64,000 bases of DNA from Nemophila menziesii. Its lineage: Eukaryota; Streptophyta; Magnoliopsida; Boraginales; Hydrophyllaceae. Each line of letters begins with the position of its first letter. Positions within the stretch are counted from its first letter, which is position 1. A program made the position numbers and the translations under genes. Positions 11,580 to 21,815 of the stretch are shown one piece after another. The stretch spans positions 22,143,499 through 22,207,498 of the forward strand of contig JARWIR010000016.1 of the NCBI GenBank assembly GCA_029959085.1, in the 5' to 3' direction. Under the pieces are notes generated by a model. The model saw nothing but the letters and a program-made list of their open reading frames with translations, searched no databases and had not been told where the DNA came from.

Positions 11580-12608
11580 CTATGCCCCTCGTGCATGACT
11601 TTCTCCTGCTCTACCACCATTATGTTCTTCACTGGTCCATCCACCGATGTGCTGTCCTCCATCCATGCTATTGTTGACCATCATACCCATACCATTCATG
11701 GTACCTCTTCCATGAGGAGCTACACTGAGTAAACCAACGTTTTCAACAAGCCCAGGAAAAGGGGCTGGCCCACCGGAATGTCCTTCATAACCACTTTCCA
11801 TTGGACCTCCGAAAGTTGGATCATATCCTTGACCCATCATTGAGTTAGAATGCATCATCGGAGGGGTCCCACCATTACCCATTAGTCCTCGTCCACCAAT
11901 TCCACCACCTCGATTTCTCATCATCGGAACAACCGGACCTCTTCCACCACCACGACCCCAATTTCCTCTCCCGTAACCCCTTCCATTATCATCAGCACCA
12001 CCGGGCCTACAATCTCCGGGTCCCTTCCTTCCATGATTCACTTTAGCTTTCCAATTCACCTGAGGTGATGCATACTCAACAACACAAGGCCTACCGTTAA
12101 ACATATGCCCATTCATGCCCTCTTTACATGCTGCAGCGTGATTTGGATCGTCAAATTTAACTTTGCAATACCCTTTTGACTTACCATTCGTTTTCTCGTC
12201 AACAAACTTCACTTCTTGCACAGGCCCATACTTACACAGCTCCTCCTCAAGCTCGGCATCAGTAGTCCACCAATGTAAATTACCAACAAATAAAAGTGTA
12301 CCATTATCCCCACCACCAGGACCACCGGGGCCTTTGTAGCTCTGATACACCTCTAACCCACCTCTAGACACTGCACCATCGTATTCAATTCTCTCACCAA
12401 CACTGGTCATTGCAAGTGGAGCCGCCACCTGAAGCCTAGATGGAGACTGGAGAAAATTCTTTCCAACGTTGAAATTGTTGTTTAGATCTTCGTAATCATC
12501 CTCTTTTTCGGCAAGAAAGTCCTCATCCAGTAAGGCGTAGATCGCTTTGTTCCGGTGGAATTGCTCTGAATCCTCCATACCGTCGCCGCCTCCCTCGTCA
12601 ACATCCAT
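11580..12608 (-). CDS. Short CFIm68/CPSF6-like RRM protein, lacking the charged C-terminal domain
   Basis: A 342-residue protein of the plant CFIm68/CPSF6 family, nuclear factors that bind UGUA-containing pre-mRNA with CFIm25 and steer poly(A)-site choice. Seen here: an acidic N-terminal block (about 29-52, EKEDDYEDLNNNFNVG), one RRM (about 104-182) with RNP2 LLFVGNL, the family's LHWWTTDAELE, and RNP1 GKSKGYCKVKF, then Gly/Arg/Met-rich sequence (about 190-340). It ends at residue 342, where the paralogue at 21816-23591 continues for more than 100 residues into an Arg/Asp/Ser-rich tail. It has a likely 5' UTR intron (12630-12773), so it is not a processed retrocopy but a duplicated gene. Losing the tail may alter nuclear localisation or partner binding. 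It could be a functional short isoform-like gene or an early pseudogene; the clean frame favours recent or continuing selection. Confidence 0.85.
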   Translation of the reverse strand: MDVDEGGGDGMEDSEQFHRNKAIYALLDEDFLAEKEDDYEDLNNNFNVGKNFLQSPSRLQVAAPLAMTSVGERIEYDGAVSRGGLEVYQSYKGPGGPGGGDNGTLLFVGNLHWWTTDAELEEELCKYGPVQEVKFVDEKTNGKSKGYCKVKFDDPNHAAACKEGMNGHMFNGRPCVVEYASPQVNWKAKVNHGRKGPGDCRPGGADDNGRGYGRGNWGRGGGRGPVVPMMRNRGGGIGGRGLMGNGGTPPMMHSNSMMGQGYDPTFGGPMESGYEGHSGGPAPFPGLVENVGLLSVAPHGRGTMNGMGMMVNNSMDGGQHIGGWTSEEHNGGRAGESHARGA

Positions 12609-12629
12609 AGCTGCTCAATCTATTAGGAG

Positions 12630-12773
12630 CTAAACACAAGGTTAGGCTTAGGGGTTTCTTACAACAATTTCAAATTTTAAAATGAAAATATATGGCGGAA
12701 ATTCAAATAATTTGGTACGTAATTTTTGTTGAATTAAAAGATTAAATGAGAAGTGGAGGTATTGAGAACTTAC
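12630..12773 (-). other. Predicted 5' UTR intron of the short CFIm68-like gene
   Basis: On the minus strand the exon end CTTCTGG is followed by GTAAGT (intron start at 12773), an almost ideal donor. A matching acceptor, ttgtgtttag, ends at 12630, with branch-like ctaac just before it. The ATG follows about 20 bases later. An alternative acceptor (gattgagcag) lies closer to the ATG. Confidence 0.65.
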
Positions 12774-12880
12774 CCAGAAGCTTTATCGCGACACAAACCT
12801 TAAATTGTAAATAATAGTATAGATGAATTACAAGACGTTTGAGAGAGCGCGATGAGCGATAGAGAGAGAACTGTAACTTA
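12774..12880 (-). promoter_or_regulatory. Probable 5' UTR exon and transcription start region
   Basis: The minus strand here is CT-rich (ttctctctctatcgctc), as in many plant leaders, and leads to the donor site at 12773. No clear TATA box can be assigned. Confidence 0.4.
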
Positions 12881-12898
12881 AGCTTTGTTTCGACTTCG

Positions 12899-12977
12899 AG
12901 TGACTAAAGTGGGAGAAGATATAAGTGACTAAAGTGGGCAAGAGAAGATATAAGGAAAAAAGAGGGACTAAAGTGAC
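12899..12977. repeat. Short tandem repeat upstream of the CFIm68-like gene
   Basis: agtgactaaagtggg with agaagatata occurs at 12899-12923 and 12924-12952, and a third partial copy (gggactaaagtgac) at 12965-12977. It sits in the presumed promoter. Confidence 0.85.
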
Positions 12978-12984
12978 AAATCTA

Positions 12985-13830
12985 TTTCCTTTTTCAAATG
13001 TTCATAATACATTAATATATTAATTAACATATTAAAGAGCACATGCCATTAAATTTTTAGTACAAACATATTAAAAATATCATTTTTAAACTATTTTACT
13101 AATTCTATAAAATATTTTCAAATTTTAAAATAATTTGAATATTTTAGAAAAAAACTATATATTTGTTTGGTTATATATTATAATTTAAGAATTTTATTTA
13201 AAATATCTAAATTACCTTTGAATTTTATAAAGTTTATCAAAAAATTAACGAAATAGCCTAAAAAATAACACTTTTAAATACGTTTGAACTAAAAATAATA
13301 ATTTTAAAACATTTAGCCTAAAAATAAAATTTGCTCTGTATTAAATTAAAAATAGCTTACATATGTTTACAAAATACAACTAACTCAACCAATACAAAAT
13401 TATTACTTTTCTTATTTTTGTCTTCTCTCTTTAAATATCTCTGTCTTTTACTAGGTGTTTATAAGATCTTTCAACATTCAACTAAAGAAAGCTTCCCAAA
13501 CACGAATGATCTACATTTCATATGTATTTAATCTTGGTTCATTAGTAGATCTCGTTTATAATTTCCCAAAATCTATCATCTATACTTCAAGTATTTGGAA
13601 TGATTGTATTAGAAGCTTTGGAGCATCTAATAAATCTCAAAAATCTTTTCTCATTTAATTATCAAGGTGAAAGGAAAAACTGTTATTCTATGTATGCCAA
13701 ACTAAGTGGTCCTCTGATGAACTCTTTTCATCTCATTGCATGGCTTACTAGTTATGAGACAAAAATGGTGAAGGGTTTGTGGCAAACGTGGGATTAGGAA
13801 GGCCGATTATAATATACAAAAGAGAAATTT
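12985..13830. other. AT-rich stretch, nothing assigned
   Basis: Very AT-rich DNA. Short frames around 13331-13797 contain no domain I recognise and overlap one another in different frames. Confidence 0.5.
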
Positions 13831-13883
13831 TGATAGGTTTATTATCTTTTTTTTTTTTTTGTCAAATGATAGGTTTATTATCT
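13831..13883 (-). mobile_element. Tiny poly(T) insertion flanked by a 17-bp duplication
   Basis: tgataggtttattatct occurs at 13831-13847 and 13867-13883. Between the copies are only T residues followed by gtcaaa. This is the footprint expected of target-primed reverse transcription that copied little more than a poly(A) tail in minus orientation. Confidence 0.7.
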
Positions 13884-14236
13884 ATTTTGTTGGAGTGTAC
13901 ACTGATTATTCAATGGATATTAGTATTATCACGTTTCTGAAACTGTTTTGGGACATGTGGCTCTCGTATTCTGCTGTAACAGGTGGAGTTTCATAATTTT
14001 TTATTATTAAAATATGGGTTCGAAAAGATTTTCGAAGCTCGGTACATCAATGCATGGAATGATGTTGGTTAGCGGATTTTATGCTAATTAAAAAAATTCG
14101 GTATTCTTAATTTTTTTTATTACAATAGTCAATCTCAGGTACATGGAAATTTTCTCCATGCGGTAGAAAAAAAAAAGTCAACAAAGCAAGCCTATGTTGA
14201 TGGGACATATTCGACAAATAAAAAACAGACACGTGA

Positions 14237-14291
14237 CATATACAAACAATCTTTTTTTTTTTTTTTTTGGACAGTTCATATACAAACAATC
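14237..14291 (-). mobile_element. Tiny poly(T) insertion flanked by a 15-bp duplication
   Basis: catatacaaacaatc occurs at 14237-14251 and 14277-14291. The 25-base insert is 17 T followed by ggacagtt. It is the same kind of footprint as the one about 400 bp away. Confidence 0.78.
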
Positions 14292-14342
14292 AAGAGTTAC
14301 ATTTGGCATCAGTAATTGTATTTTAAATTTTACGAGTATATT

Positions 14343-14660
14343 AGAGATATAATTTTAGAAGAATGTATTCAAATATTGGATAAGACTTCCATCCAATATT
14401 GGATGGTCCAATATTTATATCTCATCCATTGATTAATATAACATAACACATGTCATTAGATTAATAGATTAGTTATTTTTGTAAGTTTAAAACATGGGGT
14501 ATGTGTATAAATTTAATTGGTGTAGGATCATCCAATAAAATATTGATATAAAAATCCGTCAAACTCTACGTAGAATTAAAAGAATCTTGTAAAATCTACG
14601 TAGAATTAAAACAATCCGCAGAGTTTACGAAATCCATGGATTTTAAAAGCTTTAATAAAA
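14343..14660. other. AT-rich stretch with short direct and inverted repeats
   Basis: Contains a palindromic tccaatattgga cluster (about 14388-14412) and two copies of tctacgtagaattaaaa (about 14566 and 14596). This could be a MITE remnant, but ends and a TSD are not visible. Confidence 0.4.
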
Positions 14661-14906
14661 TATTTTAAAGTCTAAATTGAATATGTTACAGTAAAGTAAT
14701 TGTAATTTATATATAACGATTATACTCTTGCATTATCAATTTGTTATATTGTCTTGTTGTTTTTTCCGAAAAATAAGTAATTTATATTTAAAAAAATACA
14801 AAATTAAATGGTAATAAAACAATTATATAAAATTTTATTCGTGTGTAGCTGCAGAAGCGGGCCAAAATTTTGAGAAGCCAGGGTAGAATATTTTTCAGCG
14901 GAGCTG

Positions 14907-15389
14907 TTGCGTGTATACAAAAACCTATGGCAATGGCCTGATATTCATAACAGTACAGATAGTGCGCTCCATAGCCCAGAAAGAAGTGTTGCACTAGATG
15001 CAGCAGTGAAGAGGTGGTTAGAAGATAACTTAGGTGCAAAATATGGTTTGAGGGGTTGGAGTGCCACTTGTGTTTGCAACAGCTTTAGAGATTATTTGGT
15101 ACAGGAGGAACGCTACGGTGTTCAATACTTTGTCGTTGAATCCTCATGTAACTGGTTTAAATAACGAGGCTATCAAGAGAGCGAGTAATTTTGCTTTAGC
15201 ATATGGGGGAAAGAGCGTGATCGTGGAGTTATTGTGTATGCAAGGAGTACATTGATTAGATGGGTTAAGCTTCAAGGGCATAACAAACTAAATGTAGATG
15301 GGAGCTATAACCTAGTCAAACAGAAGGTCAGGATAAGAGGGATTCTTCAAGATGGGGATGCTTTTTTTCTAGTCGGGTTCTCAGGAGCA
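14907..15389 (+). pseudogene. LINE zinc-finger/RNase H fragment
   Basis: Plus-strand frames with shifts read FATALEIIWYRRNATVF, then TLIRWVKLQGHNKLNVDGSY and RGILQDGDAF. These match the junction between the zinc-finger region and the start of RNase H in plant LINEs, including the first catalytic Asp (NVDGS). It stops abruptly where an LTR begins at 15390, so the LTR element appears to have inserted into it. Confidence 0.75.
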
Positions 15390-15613
15390 TGTTATTAAGG
15401 AAAGTAAACATCAAATCAATTCTAGCACAAATCAAGGAAACACAAGATAAGGATTCATATCAAATCATACCAAATAATATCACATCTTATCAAATCATAT
15501 CAAATGTAATATTATATTTTAGGTAGAACAATCATTTAGAATAGGCAATATTATTTGCATATATATACTCCATACATTTAAGTATTGAAAACACATAAAA
15601 ATTATATCTTACA
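15390..15613 (+). mobile_element. Probable 5' LTR of a Ty1-copia element
   Basis: The segment starts tgttattaagg and ends cttaca (TG...CA, 224 bp) with a TATA-like gcatatatatactc at about 15557. It is followed by tatggtactgaacc, a decayed form of the methionine-tRNA primer-binding site (tggtatcagagc). Short LTRs of this form fit the Ale/Retrofit type. The matching 3' LTR is not found. Confidence 0.55.
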
Positions 15614-15757
15614 TATGGTACTGAACCATACAAACTAGAGCATTCAGCCTCTCGTAAATATTTCTGTCATTTTTTTTCTCCTAGACCCCAAAAAAATACC
15701 ATTTTCTTTTCCTTAAATTCCATTTCTTTCGCTGCTATATCACTAAGATATTTTCAA

Positions 15758-16045
15758 ATGAAATCCAGCAACCCAACTACTCAAAATAATTCTTCTACCG
15801 AGACTTTCATTGCTCCTTCTTTTATCACCATTAACCAAGTTGTACTACTTCACTTAATGGTCCCAATTACCCATTTTGGCGTGACCAATCTCACTCTTTC
15901 TTATTTGGTTACGACCTTTTGGGTTATTATCGATGACACTCTGCCATGTCTTCCTTCCCATATAAAACTCGATGACCAACTTGGTTACCTGGACTCCGGA
16001 CGAGGTTAAGGTTATGGAGGAATCAACTCTTGATTTTATAGTAGT
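15758..16045 (+). pseudogene. Ty1-copia gag N-terminal fragment
   Basis: The ATG at 15758 opens a frame starting MKSSNPTTQNNSSTETF. After one shift the other frame reads LNGPNYPFWRDQSHSF then GYDLLGYY, the conserved opening of copia gag (normally NY..W...L..GYDLLGY). The similarity ends by about 16045. Confidence 0.7.
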
Positions 16046-18760
16046 CTGGATACTATTAAGAAAAAATTCTTACCACCAAAAGTAATAATAAGAAATATTC
16101 CAAAAATAAAAGGTCACGTAAAAATAAGTCATCATAAAATGATAATCATGAATGTTATCAATACAATAGAACTATAACTTAGTAGTTTATCCATTACATG
16201 CTAAACCATATAGTCGATCTAATTAAAAGTTTTGGATGCCCAAAAATTATGATACCTTGTGGTACAAAATTGACATAATTAGCGCATTATGTTTTTAGTA
16301 GATCCCGAAAGAGTATACTAAATTTAAGGATATTTTACGAAATAAATATCTTGTATAAACCACAAGTGTTTGTAACAATGCTTCTTTTTGCACTATTTTC
16401 TAAAAGTCTCACCAGGAGTGTGTATGAGGAAAACAAATCTGATATTTCTTTAGGGTTGTATTATATACAAATTTGAGCAGTGGAAACATACAGTATGCAA
16501 AAGAAAAGATGTCATAATCCAGAATTTTTTGTGTTATTACATGATCGACTTGGTCACCTAATGATAGTAATGATTTGTCGAATAATAGACAAGTTACTCA
16601 CTCTCTACTTAGAGGAACCAGAAGATTATTTTACCAAGTGAATACTCATATTTTTTGTATTCTGTAGTAAAGTTTATTAACTATCCCAAACGGAGATTTT
16701 GGTTTTATGTTGATTTTGATTTTCTGTAAATTATTGGATATCTCGAATCCTTAAAAGATGATATATTAAAACAAACTTTGCGAAGTGTCACTTAAAATAG
16801 ACGATTTTCCCTTATTATGAGGAGAGACAATGCAACTTGAAGTTGCATGATGTATCGTCGAATACAATTTATTATATCATTTTTATCCACGAACTAAAGA
16901 ATAGGAACTTCAAGTGAAAAGGAATATCCATTTACAAAGTATTGTAAATAATATACCTAATGCATTTGCAAATATGTAGAATATTTTGAAATCCCAAAAT
17001 ATGTTGTAAACGCTCAAAAATAGGTTATTGTCCCATATACACATAAAAAAAAAATATTCTAGCGAAGGCATCCATCCAACGCATAAATCGTGGTAAACCT
17101 TGTAATGCATCTAACCAACGCATGAAACTTGGTAGACCTATTATGCATATAACCAATACATGAAGCGTGGTAAACCTGTAAGTTCAAAGTATACCATGCC
17201 TCAAAGAAGAAAAGCTCATGAGTAAATGATGAAATGGTAAATATTGTGAAATATGCACTCCACGTGATACGACAGGAATTTTCAAACCAACTAATGTTGG
17301 CACATGCATTGTTGTAAAGGAAGTAATGGCATTGAAGAGACATAGGTACCTAAATACGAGAAAATTTATGTAGATTATTTGTTTACTGAAAATATTCAAA
17401 ACCGTTAGATAATATATGAGATTAATATATATTCATTTAATATAGAGCTTGAAACAAATTAGAAGGATCCTAAACAACAAAATGGTAAAATATGTCGACA
17501 ATGATTAAAAGGATAATAGTGAATTTTACAATCTAAAACCCTACTTGTATCACAGAGATTCCTGCAAAAATCTAGAATTAATTTTGGATAGACGTCCTCA
17601 TTCTTATGTTATTGATACAATGTAGTGGTGATTAGATTGATATTAAAGTTTTTGACAAACAAAATAGGTGCTCGAAGCACCATAGTTGTCTGAAGCATGA
17701 CAGGTGCCCAAGCACGAAAGGTGTTTGAAAGCACAACAAGTGCCCAAAACACGATAGGTGCCTGAAGTACTTAGGGCGTCTAAATATAAAATTCTTGAAG
17801 ATTGAGAATTGCCCGGAGTATGAAAGGTCTCGTAGAACATATTTATTTGAAACACAAGAGACAAGTGTCTGAATTATGAAAGGATATTGCGAATAATTGT
17901 TGTAATAATTAATGTCATAATGAGGAGGATGTGATGTTTGTGTCTTATACTCTATTTCCTTCACTAAGGTTTTTTTCACTAGTTTTTTCCTAGTAAGGTT
18001 TGAATGAGGCATGCCCAATATTCATTGTCAAAAGAAGTATATACCCTTTTTCTTGATCAAGAAAATGATATTACTAACACTGAATACCCTCAAGTGAAGA
18101 TCCAAAAGATTTACTAATTAAAGTTATTAACGATGACATCAAGGTACAAGTACTAAGTATCTAATGTATTAGGAAATATGTAATGTCGTAATAATGTGGA
18201 GAATATATCGAAAGTCTGCATTTTTTTCCTTCACCACAGTTTTTTCCATTGGGTTTTCCCGGTAAAATTTTGACGATACAAGCTACATATGTACCATAAC
18301 ACTCAAGGAATGATGCACTCTTTTTCTTTCATTAGGTTTTGTCTCAATGAGTTTTCCTGATAAGGTTTTAGTGAGACATATACTTCAGCGAATATCCAAG
18401 AGGGAGTGGTATAAAATATTTATTTAAGTGGATTATTCAACATACCAAGAGAAGTGTGGTTTATCTTCAACAAGAATATATTGATGCTATTGTATGAGAA
18501 TATTGTTGCTTGTATCAGACATAATTAAAATGGCTACATCAAATGCGACATAACAGAACATATTTCACCAACGTTTTCTACACACACGAGCTACAGAAGA
18601 ATGTGAATATTGACACTTGACAAATAAAAAACACGTAAGAATTTTGCAGTGTTTCTTACAAAATCATTATCAACCACAATATTCAGGAAGTCAAAACATA
18701 ATATTGGAATACGACAACCCATAGATCTCTTGCCATCATCAGGGGGAGTGTAAATAAGAC
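16046..18760 (+). pseudogene. Highly degenerate Ty1-copia pol relic
   Basis: Fragments stand out in plus-strand order: HDRLGHPMI-like GAG-pre-integrase at about 16535-16570, and the end of the RNase H region at about 18570-18720 (phrases such as THTSYRR and HNIGIRQPIDL after frame changes), followed by a polypurine tract agggggagtg at 18741-18750. Between them are many stops. The piece may combine two related copia copies, because the gag fragment and the 3' end look like different lineages. Confidence 0.6.
17655..17800. repeat. Degenerate 18-bp tandem repeat inside the copia relic
   Basis: About seven units similar to aggtgcctgaagcacgat follow one another (each starting aggtg, agttg, aagtg or agggcg). 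Eighteen bases equal six codons, so the minus strand shows a periodic frame (17632-18018) that should not be taken as a gene. Confidence 0.75.
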
Positions 18761-18940
18761 TGTACTCTTTTTTCTTCGTCCAAGTTTTTTTATCCCACTG
18801 GATTTTTCCTTTGTAAGGTTTTAACGAGGCAGTGTTTCGAGATGATTAGTTCTATCTATATCTACTTTTTTCCTTCGACTAAGTTTTTATCCTACATGGT
18901 TTTTCTTGATAAGGTCTTAACAAGACATATTTCTTAATGG
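17945..18940 (+). repeat. Five degenerate copia LTR-start modules
   Basis: Modules of the form (act)ctttttccttc..aaggttttt..cactgggttttcc..gtaaggtttt.aa.gaggca occur near 17945, 18225, 18320, 18760 and 18865. Such modules normally stand just after the polypurine tract of one copia group. Only the 18760 copy follows a recognisable tract. Confidence 0.6.
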
Positions 18941-19469
18941 ATGGATATCCAAGGTAGAGTATTATAAGTAAAGTATATAACCAACAATGGATGTCCAAAA
19001 GTTTAAGATTTTATGCTTTTTATTCATGGTTTATAAATGCGCCAAGTCAAAGAATCATTAGTTTCTCTATAAATATAAGACTATTTCATTGTAATAAAAT
19101 TAGTTATTTTAGAATAAAAAACACAATTCTTTCTATATATTTATCGTGTTCTTATGTTTTTCATCAAATCTATAAACATGATATCTTTACAAATATAACA
19201 AAAATAACTAACACATTTTTTTTTATTTATGTAAGAAAAAGGAAAATCGACAAAATTAATCAATATTAAATTAATTATATTTTTATATATAAAACCTACT
19301 TAATGTATATAATTAGAGCCATTAATTAAAAAATATCCCATTAAAAAATTTATTTGTTTAAAATATCCACCATTAAAATTATTTATTAAAAACATCCCTT
19401 GACAAAAATACACTTATATAATTTTTTTAAACTACTCTATCATTTATTAACCATCCTATTACAATTTCC
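18941..19469. other. AT-rich DNA after the copia relic
   Basis: Contains ctctataaatataag at about 19060 and attcattgtaat-like sequence as in copia R/U5 regions, then AT-rich DNA without assigned features. Confidence 0.4.
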
Positions 19470-19990
19470 CACGACCACCATGCCGCTACCACGACCACCA
19501 CCCCACAACCACGAGCACCACCCCACAACCACAACCACCACCTTATTCTACTACCACCACAACAACAACCACAACCACTAATTCCATCACACGCACGTGT
19601 CCGTGAGATCTTTTTAAAATTGTCATAACTATTTTTAAAAATTTCAGAAAAATTAAAAAAATACATTTTTGGACGAGACAAATAAATATTTACGTCTAAG
19701 ATTTTTTTTGAATTATTTGAACTTTTTCCCAGACATGAAATTCATTGTTTCGAATAGTGAATTTCATGTTTGCGAAAAAAAATCGAAAAAAAAAACTTAA
19801 AAAATCAAAAAGAATCATAAACGCAAAATATTAATTTGTTTTGTTGAAAAATGATTTTTTTTTACGTTTCTGATTTTTTTAGAATCAGTTATGATGATTT
19901 AAAAAGAAAAATTACGAACACACACGTATGATGAAATTAGTAGTAATAGGTGATGGTTGTGGTTATAGCGGCAGTTAAATATATGATGGT
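19470..19990. repeat. Inverted-repeat (foldback-like) segment
   Basis: The CAC-rich left side (about 19470-19600) is mirrored by a GTG-rich right side (about 19930-20000), and phrases such as ccacaacca and cataactatttt reappear in reverse complement. At the centre acatgaaattca (19733-19744) and tgaatttcatgt (19758-19769) are a perfect 12-bp inverted pair. Arms are imperfect with indels. Long frames here (for example the Gly-rich minus-strand one at 19427-19681) arise from the triplet repeat. Confidence 0.6.
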
Positions 19991-20224
19991 GGTGGTAGTA
20001 TAGAACCGTCCCATTATATGTTTAATATTAAAAATTAAATATTGTATAAAAAATAAAATAATATATTTAATAATAGAGCTGGTATAGGCGTTAAAAGATA
20101 GGAAAGACATATTCTATAAATATTTATTTAAATTAAGCAGTCTTTTTAAAATTTAATTATTAAAGATTGCTTTTTATAATTAAATACTTTCACTAAAAAC
20201 CTCGTATGATTACCAGTTAACTCA

Positions 20225-20445
20225 GTGCTTGTTTTCAGGGAAGAACTTAAAAATGCTTTTAGCATTTTAAAAGTTTTTTTGACTTTGAAAAACACTTTTT
20301 TGAGAAGCACCAAATAGGTGCTTCTTAAAAAAAACACTTAAAATAATTTTAGATTCCAAATTTTTTTATAATAATTTTTTTAAATTTTGAATTTTATTCT
20401 AAAAGCGTTTTTTTACTCCAAAATAAGCAATTCCAAACAGGCCCT
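20225..20445. mobile_element. MITE-like hairpin element
   Basis: The right end reads aattccaaacaggccct and the left end gcttgttttcaggga, a weak terminal inverted pair. The interior holds agaagcacc / aggtgcttct around 20303-20325 and A/T-rich arms. The 'aacaggccc' end is common in small hAT-like elements. No clear TSD was found. Confidence 0.45.
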
Positions 20446-21815
20446 CAATATAAAAACTTAAACTTATAACAATTACATAAACATTGACAGTAATTTAACG
20501 ACTCTATTTTGATTTTTATATGGTACGTAAGGTAAGTGTCCTAAATTAGTAGAAAAATGTCAATCTTAAAACAATTACACCATAAACTATAACTATGCTT
20601 CCCAAACATATATAAGATGAAAGTCTTTTCAAAAATGATTTTGAAGACCTAATTTAAATGACCAAAATCCCTTAAAATGTTTTTGAACACCTAAATAAAA
20701 AATCCCATTGGGCATATACTCTAACAACACGAGATTTAGAAGTGGGATAGAAAGGATCAAGATTTGCATTAACTAATTCAACAACACTAAAAGAATGAAA
20801 CTTGTAAACTCAAAATTGTAAGTAGAAAAAACAAAGAAAAATATCCTAAATCTCTCAGTAAAGTACTATGGGCCCCGGGTCAGAAAGTAATTTAGAAATA
20901 TATCCTACATCTCTCAGGAAAATACTACAAGGATCAGGTCCAGAAATTTATTTCAAACTCTAGAGTAAAACCAAACATTACAAGAACCACAGCATATAAA
21001 CATTAATAATTTTCATTTCACATAAATTCATACATGACATGTTTGTTGGGAAGTAAAAAGTTACAATTCCCAGTTTAGTAACTAACTAACTAACTCACTA
21101 ACTATCTAAATCGGTTACATGGTTAGAGCTTCTCTACATCATATAGACATACATACAACAAATATCGTGGTTATCAAGATACATACAATACACAATTACA
21201 CACACCCAATAAAAAAACAGGGTGGGGGGTTAAAAGCAAAAAAAGATACAACAAAATGAAACAAAAAAAACAAGGCATGTAAAATCCTAGTTATACATCA
21301 CAACATATTCAAATAACAAAATTCTAAATAAATCCACCACATCACAGACTTTTCCAACACTTACAAGACACAATCAACATTCACAATATTGGTTTTTTGT
21401 TAAAGTTTGTATTTTTAAGCAAATGTAATTGTAATAGAGAGACACTAAGTACTAGAATAGAAGGTTCCGTTCACTCTTTATTAAATCTTCTTCGCCATTT
21501 CAATCTTCTTCTCCATCACAAAGCAGCAACAAATCCTTCAAGCTATAATGCTCCAGTAATATAACCTTCAACATCCAAATGAGATCTTAAATATACATGC
21601 ATTATTTATATAAATAGGTAACAAAAAAGAACTTACTGATTTTAAATGCTTAGGAAAACCATGCTCCATGAAAGATACCAAATCAGCAAAGAAGACAACT
21701 CTGAATAAACATAACCAATCCAATCCAATCCAAGCCTCGAAATTCTTTTTTTTATAATTACTCTAATATATAGACTGAAAAGTATACCAAGTAATACAAC
21801 ATTTTCTTGACTCGA
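20446..21815 (-). other. 3' flank and probable 3' UTR of the full-length CFIm68-like gene
   Basis: Downstream of the stop at 21816 the minus strand carries a good donor (AATCA then GTAAGT, intron start at 21636) with possible acceptors 50 to 90 bases on, so a spliced 3' UTR is possible. Farther down are a two-copy 59-bp repeat (atatcctaaatctctcag at 20841, atatcctacatctctcag at 20900) and a short ctaa repeat near 21080. No other gene is recognisable. Confidence 0.45.

Noticed and set aside
11580..12608. Short CFIm68-like gene as a processed retrocopy
   Set aside because: A well-formed intron with GTAAGT donor and TTTAG acceptor lies in its 5' UTR, and there is no poly(A) tail or TSD around it.
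13331..13797. Three overlapping short frames in AT-rich DNA
   Set aside because: They lie in different frames, none shows a known domain or conservation elsewhere in the window.
17655..17800. Possible CRISPR-like array of short repeats
   Set aside because: The units are degenerate and directly abutting without spacers, and the genome is a plant's.
17632..18018. 128-codon minus-strand frame with periodic CFxHL residues
   Set aside because: The periodicity is the 18-bp tandem repeat read in a frame without stops; it lies antisense within a copia relic.
19427..19681. Gly/Trp-rich minus-strand frame that looks like a glycine-rich protein
   Set aside because: It is produced by the CAC/GTG triplet repeat of the foldback segment and has no start context or conserved pattern.
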